Source: Roseiarcus sp963770035 (lineage in GTDB: Bacteria; Pseudomonadota; Alphaproteobacteria; Rhizobiales; Beijerinckiaceae). From it: a stretch of 64,000 bases of DNA. This document shows positions 41,701 through 51,527 of this stretch, in pieces. Below the pieces are notes generated by a model. It was not told the origin of the DNA, did not search any database, and was given only the letters and a program-made list of their open reading frames with translations. The stretch lies in the NCBI GenBank assembly GCA_963770035.1, contig CAVYON010000005.1, positions 121,021-185,020 of the forward strand, read 5' to 3'. The first letter of the stretch is position 1. Each line of letters begins with the position of its first letter. Position numbers and translations under genes: made by a program.

Positions 41701-42324
41701 CTAATGCCGGTGCCTTGGATCGAGCGCTTCAATCTCGTCGATTCCGACTTCGACGGCGACGCTTTGCATGATGAGATCAAGGGTGAGAACTACTCGCAGA
41801 CTGTTTTTCTTGCGAAGCAGCACCCCAACCATTCCGGCCAGGGAGCCGGAATCTATGCGTACCCTCTCTCCCGCAACCAGATATTGATGGGGTTCGAAAC
41901 GCCTGAGGGACAGACCGGAGCGCAGCGATTCGATGTCGGACGTTGGCAACGACGATGGCTCCCGCCCCGAGCCAATGATCGACACCACTCCCGGTACCTG
42001 GAGCACTCGAACGCAGTCCCGCCGCTCAATGTGAACGAAGAGATAGCTGGGAAACAGCGGACGGTCAACCTCAACCCTGCAGCCGTTTTTCCAGCGGCTT
42101 GGGACGGTATACAACGGTAGAAACGATTCGATCTCTCGCGATTCGAATTGTCGCGCCACTACCTTTTCGTGCCGTGCACTGGTATAGACCGCGAACCAAT
42201 GGGACGAAGAATCGAGCGCCCTCAGCTCCACAGCAGAGTCGGAGGACGCCCCGGCCATGCCATATGTATCTTCGCAGCCAGACAAGGCTTCGCCATCCTC
42301 ACTTAGTAAGGTATGCTTCCACAT
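41701..42324 (-). CDS. Specialised NusG paralogue (RfaH/UpxY/LoaP-like antiterminator)
   Basis: NusG-family elongation factor of 207 residues. The NGN domain reads HWFAVYTSARHEKVVARQFE, with FLPLYTVPSRW and LFPSYLFVHIE typical of specialised paralogues. The KOW motif near the end is ERVRIDSGSLAGMVGVLLRK. Such proteins, coded at the head of long polysaccharide operons, bind RNA polymerase and stop premature termination, and this one is the first gene of the locus on its strand. Housekeeping NusG lies with ribosomal genes, which are absent here. The N-terminal 20 residues are variable; an alternative start is Met 23. Confidence 0.9.
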   Translation of the reverse strand: MWKHTLLSEDGEALSGCEDTYGMAGASSDSAVELRALDSSSHWFAVYTSARHEKVVARQFESREIESFLPLYTVPSRWKNGCRVEVDRPLFPSYLFVHIERRDCVRVLQVPGVVSIIGSGREPSSLPTSDIESLRSGLSLRRFEPHQYLVAGERVRIDSGSLAGMVGVLLRKKNSLRVVLTLDLIMQSVAVEVGIDEIEALDPRHRH

Positions 42325-43260
42325 ATTTATCGGACCTGCACTTTCCGCACCCGATATGCCTGGTATTAGTCAGCCGCCTTCCGCGACCTTGGTCTACATC
42401 AGAAGATGGTCGTGCCCGCAGCACGAAAGCAAGTGCTCACTTCGCTCTTTTCTTACCCTCATTGCCAAATCCAGAAACTCCGCTGAATGTTGGCAAGCAT
42501 AGGCAAAGCCGCTCCATAGGTCAAGAAAAAATGCCGCGGCGCACATTGGCGGAAAGACTCACCTGGCATTTTGCGATCTCGTCCACCCGATCCCGGACTT
42601 CTTTATTCCCTCAGCTCACCGACTTCCCATGCAAGCCAGCGCTTCGCCAGATCAACGCACACCCCGGCCACGCCGGCCACACCATTCCAAGACTGGTAAA
42701 CCAGGCCCCGCAAAGATTCCGATTTGCGTAGAGAACGCCAGGTCACGAACCTCGCCGCCAGCAAATTCAAGTACTTAGAGATGACCGGGCTGGAATTGTG
42801 ATTGCCTATACACAACCAAGATCGGAGGCGGCACAAGCAGGGTTCCGCCATCCGGCACGCCCGCTGAGGCGAAACGAGGCGAACGTACCGCCAATGTGAG
42901 GCTCGAACAAGGTTGGGGACTCGAGCCTCACAACGTTTTCGCACCTTCATCACGATCCCAAGACTGTCATCGCGCTCGCGGACCAACCGTCCGCCGCGCG
43001 TCGAGTGTGTCTTGTCGCCATGAACGCCGTCCAACCCCGCCTCCTTCAGACCGCAGCGACACGAAGCTTCCTGCGAATCGACTCTGTCGACAATCCTTGT
43101 TCTGCGGTGGCGCGACGAACCCCAACACCCCATCTCTCAGTGCCTTCCAGTTCCCCTCACAGCTTGCCGTGGCTCGCGGGGCCACCCCTTTGGCCATAGG
43201 GCTCTCTTGAGGCTCTCATTGCGCTCGGCATGCTTCCCTGGGCCTCTCGTGGGAAGCTGT
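42325..43260. other. Long intergenic region without a confident gene
   Basis: About 930 bases between the NusG paralogue and the TonB receptor terminator. Open frames exist on both strands (the longest, minus 42603-43133, would code 176 residues), but the predicted product is Arg/Cys/Trp-rich, matches no family I know, and has no ribosome site, so I do not call it. The region directly upstream of 42324 should hold the promoter of the polysaccharide operon; no clear -35/-10 pair stands out. Confidence 0.5.
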
Positions 43261-43267
43261 GAATCAC

Positions 43268-43294
43268 AAAAAACGGGGAGCCCGAAGGCTCCCC
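43268..43294 (-). terminator. Rho-independent terminator of the TonB receptor gene
   Basis: GGGGAGCC (43275-43282) and GGCTCCCC (43287-43294) form a perfect 8-bp stem. Read on the minus strand the loop is TTCG, the very stable tetraloop, and the stem is followed by a T run (A run at 43268-43273 on plus). It lies 27 bases after the receptor stop codon. Confidence 0.92.
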
Positions 43295-43320
43295 CAGTAC
43301 TGCAAGTTTGATGCGCCGAT

Positions 43321-46300
43321 CTAGAAGATCAGCTTCAGAGCGAACTGGATGTTGCGCCGCTCGTCCGGAATGGTGCAGAACACACATCCGGCCGATGGCG
43401 TGCCTCTCTCCGCCTGGATCTGTTGTGGGTCCCGGCTCGATATCGAGGTTGCTGCCGAGAACGTAGTTGTTATGGTGATTGAAGATGTTGTAGAACTCAC
43501 CACGGAACTGCAGGTTGAACCGCTCCGTCATCTTGAAGTTCTTGATGACATTGAAATTAATGTTCCAGAAACCCGGAGAGCTGAAGCCGTTGCGCGGCGG
43601 GATGGCACTGCCCCATTGTCGCTATACACACAACCGACACCGTATAGTCCGCTGCACACCGGAACCGCCACACGTTGCCAGCTCCAGCAACGGTGCCGTT
43701 GGAAGTCATAGGCAGGTTCATATAAGTGAACAGGTTGGCGCCATGCGGCGCGTAACCCGCGTTGCCAGTGCTGGTAACCGGCTGCACCCGGTATCCAGCG
43801 AGGACAGGTGTAACCCGAGGAACCAGCCAGGTTGCTGCAGTCATAAATCGAGAACGGGTAGCCGGAGTGGACATTGATGATGGGAGACAACTGCCCAACC
43901 ACCCAGCGCCTGGCGGGCGAACGCGTTGCTCGAGTTCTTCATCCACGGCAGGTCCCACACCCCGCTGACAACCAAGCGGTTAGTCGTGTTGTAGTCGGAG
44001 TTGCCCTTATCCAGGCTGGGATTGTAGGCATTCGAGATATCCCAGCCCGTAGAAGCTGGAATAGCCATCGCTGAACGTGGACGACAGGTTGTCAATGGCG
44101 TGCGACCAAGTGTAGTTCGCCACCAATTGCAGTCCTTTGTTGAAGAGGTTGGTGGTCGAGAACTTCACATTCAGGCCATTGTAGTTGTTAAAGCCCTGGT
44201 CGCTGCGGTAATTGATGTTGCTGTACTGGTAGTTGATGCGGTTGGCGGCGCGAGCATCTCCCAGGAAGGCAGAGCCATAACCCGCGTCATTCAGGTTGGC
44301 GATGTCGTACAGACCAGTACCTTTGGACCCCGCGTATTCAACTGAAAACACCGAATTACGCATGACCTGCCGGTCAATCGCCATAGACCAGAACTGCGAA
44401 TAGGCGGTGGGAAGGTTCTGTTGACGGCCCGCAAGCTGGTGTTGGGCAGGAACTTGGTTCCGGTATCCGGCCAAGGGACCCAGCGTTGTTGGTGAAAATC
44501 GGCAGGGCCGGGACATCGGTTCCATTGAGGATACTGACCACAGCGTAGTTCGGCGGGTTCTGAATCACGTTGAAGGTCACGTTGCCGAAGTTACGCTCGT
44601 AGCCGATGCCGTAGCCGCCACGAAGACTGGTGCTTCCGTCTCCGAAGATGTCCCAGGCAAAGCCGACTGCGCGGAGCGAAGTTGTCTTTATCCTGCGCCC
44701 AAAGTCCGCCCACGGGACTCTGTTGGCGATCTGGACTGTTCCGTTGCGGACCTGCTGGTAGAGGTTGGCTCCCGGGCCCAGATAGAAGTTGGAATCCAGG
44801 TTTGGATTGGAGTTGTGCTGGACACCGTAGTACTCCCACCGGAGGCCGAGGTTAAGGGTCAGCCGTGGTTTAACCTTCCAGCGATCTTGGAAGTAGAACG
44901 ATCCGTCATTGTAACGGTTGTTGCGGCCGAACGACGGTTCCGTCGCGGGCAGCGCTAAAGTACAGGCCGGAGTAATAACATAATGCCCATTCGCGTTCCT
45001 TGCTGCACGGGTACTTGCCCTGCGGGTAGGTAGCGCCTTGGAACTGGTATAGCTGGCCGGCCAGCAGGTTGGCAAGCGAGGTCGGTATGTCGGCTGGCCC
45101 AAGGGACTCAACGGCATTCTCGTACGCGCCGAAAATGCCGGTTGTCGCGGGTCTGAATGTAGCCACCGCCGAATTTGAACGGTGCTTGCCCTTGGTCCAG
45201 TTCAGGTCCTCAAAGATCTGATACAGGTTCTGCGGACCACCGAACGGGATGGCGTTGCCGGGACTGAATTCATTGTATCCCGGATAGACCAATGAGCCGT
45301 TAGTGCCCGGCAAAGTGGGAACCGCAACGCTGGAGGTATAAAGCGTTGGGCAAAGCGACACCGCTCCACAACCACCTGCCGCGCCGTTCAGTGGCTGCAA
45401 TTGGTTGAGACGGTTGTAGATCAGCTTGGTGGAGCTGACGAACGTAGGGGGTGAAAACATGGGTCAAGTTAATCGTGACGTTCTGGTTGAAAATGTCTGG
45501 CCAGTGTCAAACCCGGCATACGGACTGTTGTTAACGGTACCCGCAAAATCGTTCTCACTATAAAGCGCGTAACGGCCATACGATCGTGGTCTTGTCGGAG
45601 AAATTGTAGTCAACGCGATCGCACCGTGCTGTAGGTGTTCTGCGGAAATCCGCCACCGGAGTCCATGCCGGTACGTTGTACTGCCCGGCCAAGGCAAACG
45701 GAGAGCTGGCACGTCAGGCCAGGAATGATGCACTGAGGAGAGTTTACCGGATCCTGCGGGCAAGCCGTGCCCCAGTTGACCTTAGAAATGGTGCTGAAGC
45801 TGGGGCGGATCTTGCCGTACGCATTGAAGTAATTCGTGGTGTTAGTGGAGACCTGACCGGCAAAGCCAGGAAGGCCGGATCGACAATATCCGCTGTCGTC
45901 GCTGTGTTGCTGCGGACCCGGGTCCATTCGGTGCTGCTGAAGAAGAACAGCTTGTTCTTCACAATCGGCCCGCCAATCGAGTAGCCGAACTGGTTGCGGG
46001 TAAATCCGAACTTACCGACAGCGCACGGTTGCCCGAGCACGCACGCGCCGCTCAGAAAGGCAGCCTGCCGTTGAGCGTTGTTGCCGTAGGTGTTGGCCGC
46101 GAGCGCCGATACGCGGTTGAATTCATACAGCGTGCCGTGGAATGGCGTTGGTGCCAGACTTGGTGGCAACGTTGACAACGCCACCACCGGCGCGGCCGTA
46201 TTCGGCCGTGAAGTTGTTGGTCAGAACGCTGAACTCCTGCACGGAGTCGAGCGGAATGCTCTGGCCCACAGTAGCGGTAAACAGGTTAACGTTCTCGCCG

Positions 46301-46879
46301 CCGTCCAGCAGGATGTCAGTATCAGCCGAGCGCTGCCCGTTAATGGCATAGCCTGCGCCGCGACCGCTGTTGTTGTCTTCGGTAACGTTGCCCGAAGTAG
46401 CAACCAAATCATACGGGTTGCGGGTGAGGGTGGGTAAATCCACAACCTGCTTTGGAGTTAATGACCTGTGACAGTGTCTGGTTTTCGGTGTTCACTGTGG
46501 CCATTTCCGCAGAGCCCGTGACTTCCACCGTGGTGGAAGCGCCGGTTACGGCAAGCTTCGCCGAAACGTCGATAATCGAGCCGATGCCCACCTTAACGCG
46601 CTGGGTTAATTTCTGGAAGCCTTGCGCTTCGATGGTGACATCGTAAGTCTTCGGCGGCAGGTTGGTGATGGTGTATTCGCCAGCCGACTTCGTGGTCGTG
46701 GTACGAACCAGACCGGTGTCGACCGAAGTAGCCGTAACTTTGGCTCCAACTACCACGGCGCCAGTTTTGTCGGTAACTGTGCCGTTGATCGACCCTGATT
46801 CGGCTTGGCCAAAGGCCCAGACCGAGAACAGCATCAGAATCGACAGCAAGGAAATCAATCTCAGTGTGGTTCGGTTCAT
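43321..46879 (-). CDS. TonB-dependent receptor with carboxypeptidase-regulatory domain, frameshifted
   Basis: Very large outer-membrane receptor, about 1,180 residues after correction, of the Oar-like type abundant in Acidobacteria. ATG 46877-46879 (GGAGAG upstream) opens a signal peptide (LISLLSILMLFSVWAFGQAE). Next comes a CarboxypepD_reg domain (GTVTDKTGAVVVGAKVTAT to about residue 90), then the plug with QRSADTDILLDGGENVNLF and EFSVLTNNFTAEYGRAGGGV, then a long barrel whose strands are rich in Asn/Tyr. The last strand NIQFALKLIF ends at the stop 43321-43323 in a final Phe. More than ten single-base slips occur; the pieces keep their order. Substrate unknown, probably an oligosaccharide, peptide or siderophore. 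Confidence 0.85.
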
Positions 46880-47328
46880 TGCACTCTCCGCTTCACTGAA
46901 TTCGAGGGGGTGCACGTCGGTATCGCCCCGCCACAGTTAATGCACGGGAGTAACCACTCGTCGCTGCTTTTATTTTCAGCAGGCTTACGAACTTCCAAAG
47001 AGTATTGCTACTTTTTTTGGTAGGAGGGCCGGTGCGCCCATTCCAGAATCAGTATAGCCAAATCGGGACAAGGAGCTGAATCTACAACTTAAGTAGCAGA
47101 GAAAGCGGGACAAACAGCAGACCGCCGTAACAGCGCCGATTCGCGCCGTTGGTCTTGGAAAATGCTCCCACGGAGCGAGGGCTTGGTTCTCCTGGCATGG
47201 CGTCGACTTGGTAATCAGACTTTAGTGGGGAGGGATTGCCGGGTCATAGATGTTCTTGGTCACATTGGTAGAGCGGGCTGCACCCGCATTGTGATCACGT
47301 CTCGAGGCGATCACCGTGTGCGAAGTAC
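46880..47328. other. Intergenic region
   Basis: 449 bases between the start of the TonB receptor gene and the 3' end of sucA. It includes the receptor's leader. Nothing coding or structural stands out; a plus-strand open frame from 47162 runs antisense into sucA and has no supporting signal. Confidence 0.5.
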
Positions 47329-49775
47329 TTATGAGGGTTTCCCCAAGGCAAGAGTAAGCAGCGTCTTCTGCTCCAGTTCGTGGGCTTTCGCCGAACCAGT
47401 CGCTGGAGTAGAGTTCGCAGCGCGCTTGATAGTGCGCAGCTTGGAGCCGAGGATCCGCTTCAGTCTGGGCGTCACAAACGAGAGCGCGCCCATGTTGGCC
47501 GGTTCTTCCTGCACCCAGATGAACTCACGAGCGTTCTTGTAACGACCAAGAACCGCACGGATGTCGTCTTCGGGGAAGGGATACATCTGTTCGAGAGAAA
47601 CGATGGCCGGGGCGGTGAGTTTGAGTTTCTTGCGCTCCATCCGCAGTTCCTGACCGATCTTGCCGGTGCAGAGCAGCACGCGCTTGGCGTCCAGCGCGCC
47701 CTCGTCGGGAATGATGTTCAAGAAGCGCGGCCGCTCCAGCTCCGCAAGCGGCGACAGCGCTTCGGGGTGGCGCAACATGCTCTTCGGGGTGAAGCAGATC
47801 AGTGGCTTGCGCCACTTGCGGAGCGCCTGCCGGCGCAACAGATGGAAGTATTGCCCCGCAGTTGAGGGCTGGACAACCTGCATGTTGTCGCGCGCGCACA
47901 GTTGCAAGTAGCGCTCGATGCGCGCGCTGGAGTGCTCCGGCCCCTGGCCTTCGTGCCCGTGCGGCAACAGCAAAACCAGTCCAGTCAGCAGGTCCCACTT
48001 GTCTTCACCGGCGGCGATGAACTGATCGATGATGATCTGCGCGCCATTGGCAAAGTCGCCGAATTGCGCTTCCCACATGACCAGTGCCTCGGGAAAATCA
48101 CGCGTGTACCCGTACTCGAAGCCCATGACCGCGGCTTCCGAAAGCTCGGAGTTGTAGATCTCGACCCGCGCCTGATTCGGCGCCAGATGGCACAAGGGGA
48201 CATATTCCTTCTCGTCTTCGATGTCGATGAGCACCGAGTGCCGCTGATTGAAGGTCCCGCGCCGACTGTCCTGGCCGCTCAGCCGGATGGGAATGCCCTG
48301 CACCGCCAGCGAACCGAACGCCAGCGCCTCGGACATGCCGAAGTCCAGCGGACGCTTGCCGTAGCCCATCTCGCGGCGTTGCTCCAGCAGCTTTTGTACC
48401 TTGGGATGGATATGGAAATCTTCGGGATATTTCACCAACGCATCAGTGATCTCGTGTAGCTTTTCGGCCGAAAGCCCGGTGTCCACTTCATCCGCCGGAT
48501 TATAAGGACCGCCATGAAACGGCGCCCAATAGCTGGGCAACTGCCGCATCGGCGGCTTCTTGACCATGCTCTTGCCGGCCTTCTCGCGGCATCCAGCTCC
48601 GCCTGGAACTTCTCAACGTACGGCCTGGCATCAAGGCCCACGTTCCTGGCGTAGATCTCGTAGAGCAGCGGATGATCTTTGATCTTGCGATACAGGATCG
48701 GCTGCGTAATGGTCGGGTCGTCCACTTCAGAGTGACCATGGCGCCGGAAACCGATGAGGTCCACCACCACGTCGGTGCCGAACTCGTAGCGATACTCCAG
48801 CGCCATGCGGCCGGCACGCACCACCGCGTCGGCATCTTCGCCGTTGACGTGAAAGATGGGAATGGGCAAGCGCTTGGCGAGATCGGACGCGAAGCGGCCG
48901 GAATAAGCATCGGTCGGGTTGGTCGTAAATCCGATGAGGTTGTTGACGATGACGTGCACCGTCCCGCCGACGGTGTAGCCGCGAAGGTTGGCGAGGTTCA
49001 GCGTCTCTGCCGTAATGCCCTGCCCCGCAAAGGCGGAGTCGCCGTGCATGAGAACGGGCAGTACTTTGAGTTTGCCATCGCGTCCGATTCGCGTCTGCTT
49101 GGCGCGCGTGCGACCCAACGCCACGGGATCGACCGCCTCCAGGTGGCTGGGATTCGACACCAGGTGGATGCGCACCTGCCTGCCATTCGCACCGGTGAAC
49201 ATGCCGGTCGCGCCGATGTGATACTTCACGTCGCCGCCGCCCAGCACGCTGCGCGGATCGACATCCTCGAATCCGGCAAAGATTTCCGCTGCCGGCCGGC
49301 TCACAATGTTGATGATGACGTTCAGGCGGCCACGATGGCTCATCGCCAGCACGGCCTGCTCTGCGCCGTTGTCCGAAGCGGAGGTGAGTATCTCGTCCAG
49401 CAGCGGAATCAGCGCCGTGTTCCCTTCCAGGGAATAGCGCTTGGTTCCGATATAACGGGAGTGGATGGTCTGCTCGAAGATGTCGGCGCGAACCAGTTGA
49501 TCGAGGACACGCGAACGGTCAACGCGCTCCTGCTGCGCCGATTCCATGCGCTCCTGGATCCACTGGCGGCTTTCGGGATCAGGAATGTGCATGAACTCAA
49601 CACCGATGCTGCCGGAATAAATGCGGCGTGCAGCGTCGGCGGTTTCGCCAGCGATGTCGAGCTCGGGATGAGGAAGCGGAGCAAAATGTCCGAGAGGGTC
49701 GAGATTGGCTTGCAGATAGCCCCAGCGGCGAAACGCGTCCATCGCGCGCTCCTGCTTTTCGGTGTCAACGTTCAT
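47329..49775 (-). CDS. sucA: 2-oxoglutarate dehydrogenase E1 component
   Basis: Thiamine-diphosphate enzyme of the TCA cycle that decarboxylates 2-oxoglutarate. Family blocks: SGSIGVEFMHIPDPESRQWI, VLAMSHRGRLNVIINI, GGGDVKYHIGATG, LVSNPSHLEAVDPVALGRTR, GDSAFAGQGITAET, NNLIGFTTNP, FHVNGEDADAVVRAGR, FRRHGHSEVDDPTITQP, and from the C-terminal half GQDSRRGTFNQRHSVLID. The N-terminal oligomerisation extension is missing, as in other acidobacterial forms of about 810 residues. ATG 49773-49775 is my choice; 49853 is an in-frame alternative. The frame breaks near 48590, where one base seems to be lost. The E2 gene is not adjacent. Confidence 0.92.
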
Positions 49776-50008
49776 CAATACAGTGGACAAGGATGAATGG
49801 CTCTCCCAGCCGCATTCTGCAATTCCGGGCAGCCGCGGCGTTTGCTTAAACACTGGTAATAGTTATAGATTCCCTACCGGCCGGACGGATGCGGCCCCTC
49901 CGCACCACTCGGAAACCAGTGATGGCCAAACCATCCAGTATATAGTGTTCGAATTGCGCAACCTAGTGGGCTTCCCGCCAGAGCTGTGCCTGCCGGAGGA
50001 AGACGATC

Positions 50009-50735
50009 AAGCCGCTGTCACCGCAAGATCGCGTGTTCGTGTTGACCGGCGCTGGAGTCAGCGCCGAGAGTGGGCTGCCCACATTTCGCGGGGCCGACGG
50101 ACTCTGGCGCGGCCATCGCGTTGAAGAAGTGGCCACGCCGCAAGCTTTCCACGCCAACCCGGAGATGGTCTGGCAGTTCTATTCCGAGCGCCGCAAACGC
50201 CATGCAACCGTCACTCCCAATTCCGCTCATCGCGCTTTGGCCGACCTGGAGCGCGCGCTCGGCGATCGCCTTTTTCTCTGCACCCAAAACGTCGATTCGC
50301 TTCACGAGCAAGCCGGCTCGCAGCGCGTCACCCACATGCACGGCCGTCTGATGCAGACCCGCTGCTCACGCCAGACTTGCCGCACCCCGCCTTTTGATGA
50401 CGAGCGCAGTACCTCAGCCGGCCCGAAATCCCTACTTGCCCCAAGTGCGGCGCTCTGCTTCGGCCGCACATCTGCTGGTTCGGCGAAATTCCATTCGGAA
50501 TGGACCGCATCTTCGAAAGCTCAAAATGTGTACCCTGCTGCTGACCATCGGCAGCTCGGGAGTAGTCGAACCGGCGGCCAGCTTCGTTCGTATGGCGCGA
50601 CTGAACCAGGCTCGGGCGGCCTACATCGGACCGGAAGAGCCCGCCAATGGCAAGTTTTTTGATGAGGTGGTCTTGGGAAAAGCGGGAGAAGTGCTGCCGG
50701 GACTGGTCAAGACGCTCGCCAGCCAAGCGGTTTAG
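50009..50735 (+). CDS. cobB: NAD+-dependent protein deacylase (sirtuin), frameshifted
   Basis: Removes acyl groups from lysine side chains using NAD+. Motifs are FVLTGAGVSAESGLPTFRG, FLCTQNVDSLHEQAG and the catalytic His in THMHGRL. A zinc-site Cys pair (CSRQTC) follows; after a slip near 50400 the second pair reads CPKCGALLRPHICWFGEIPFG, then LLLTIGSSGVVEPAASFV to the stop at 50733-50735. About 240 residues, the normal size. The start is uncertain: in-frame sequence is readable from about 50009 but no ATG precedes it, so a further slip is likely. It converges with the next gene, overlapping by four bases. Confidence 0.85.
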
Positions 50736-51247
50736 CGATTCGCGTCCAACTCAGCCCATAGATCGCCGAGCCGGAAAAATATTGGTGTACCGGCTACACG
50801 GACCTCATCCACAGGCGACCACAAAGCCGCGCTGCAGTCGTACCCGACTCGGGCGGCGGGATCGATCACCCAAACGTTCTGGATGCCCATATGGCGGTAA
50901 TCCGTTAGCCGTTCGTTATAGCGCGAAATACGATCTTCCGGAGACAGAATCTCGATCACCGCCAAGGGCGGTCTACTCAGAACTTGTTCGATCGGCTGGC
51001 TTCGCGTCACCAGGCACACATCCGCGATTCTCACCCGCGCAGATGAAACCCGGATTCGCATTTCGGGCAGGACGTGCAGCTGCCAGTCCTGGCGATGCTG
51101 ATAGAACCAGTTAGTCAGGAAAGCTTGCACCGCCGCGTGCTCGAATTCCCCCAAGTTACGCTCCTGCACCTTCCCATCCACGTAGTCGCAGTCGGGGTGA
51201 TAGCTCGTCCGCAGGTAGTCCGCGAGCGATAGTTGGAGGGTCGCCAT
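50732..51247 (-). CDS. Uma2-family (DUF820) endonuclease-fold protein
   Basis: Protein of 171 residues with the PD-(D/E)XK-like Uma2 fold. Family features: the start LSLADYLRTSYHPDCDYVDG, the beta strand VRIADVCLVTRS (Asp at the metal site), VIEILSPEDRISRYNERLTDY and GIQNVWVIDPAARVGYDCS. These proteins are numerous in cyanobacteria and acidobacteria and have no settled function. ATG 51245-51247 has AAGGGA upstream. It lies tail to tail with the sirtuin. Confidence 0.8.
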   Translation of the reverse strand: MATLQLSLADYLRTSYHPDCDYVDGKVQERNLGEFEHAAVQAFLTNWFYQHRQDWQLHVLPEMRIRVSSARVRIADVCLVTRSQPIEQVLSRPPLAVIEILSPEDRISRYNERLTDYRHMGIQNVWVIDPAARVGYDCSAALWSPVDEVRVAGTPIFFRLGDLWAELDANR

Positions 51248-51312
51248 CTGCAATTCCCTTACTAGAGATTTTACTCCCGCCCGTTCAGCCTGGTACTTGG
51301 GTCAGGCGTTCT

Positions 51313-51487
51313 AGCGGGCTGCTGAAAACTCGATTTGCTCGCGCTTCGTGTCAGGGCACGACTTTCAGTCGTGCCGATCAGTCCTTTATATATGTTATCC
51401 GGAGTCGGCTCGGTAGGCCAGAGCTTTAGCTCTGGGCGGCGAAGCCGCCGACGGCAGATCTTCATTGCCGAGTTTTTCAGCACCCCT
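51313..51487. repeat. Composite inverted-repeat element
   Basis: Outer arms ggctgctgaaaactcg (about 51315) and cgagtttttcagcacccc (about 51470-51487) are imperfect reverse complements. Inside are two strong hairpins: ggcacgactttcagtcgtgcc (about 51354-51376) and ccagagctttagctctgg (about 51417-51436). No gene is present. It has the architecture of a small non-autonomous element and lies in the 3' region of feoB, 31 bases left of the target duplication. Confidence 0.7.
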
Positions 51488-51518
51488 GCTACTGGAAATC
51501 CGCATTAGCGGAAGAAAT

Positions 51519-51527
51519 ATCCGACTA
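51519..51527. repeat. Target site duplication, left
   Basis: ATCCGACTA, identical to 52818-52826 on the other side of the insertion sequence. This is the 9-bp duplication made on insertion, a length usual for IS4-family elements. Confidence 0.95.

Noticed and set aside
42603..43133. Minus-strand 176-residue open frame between the NusG paralogue and the TonB receptor
   Set aside because: No ribosome site, odd composition, no family; kept only as part of the intergenic entry.
47225..47300. tRNA-like look of a 'ttggtagagcgggctgcacccgca' segment
   Set aside because: No acceptor, D or T-arm pairing could be built around it.
47162..47542. Plus-strand open frame after the TonB receptor leader
   Set aside because: Runs antisense into sucA and shows no coding evidence.
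48672..49796. Plus-strand 374-residue open frame opposite sucA
   Set aside because: Antisense shadow of clearly conserved SucA sequence.
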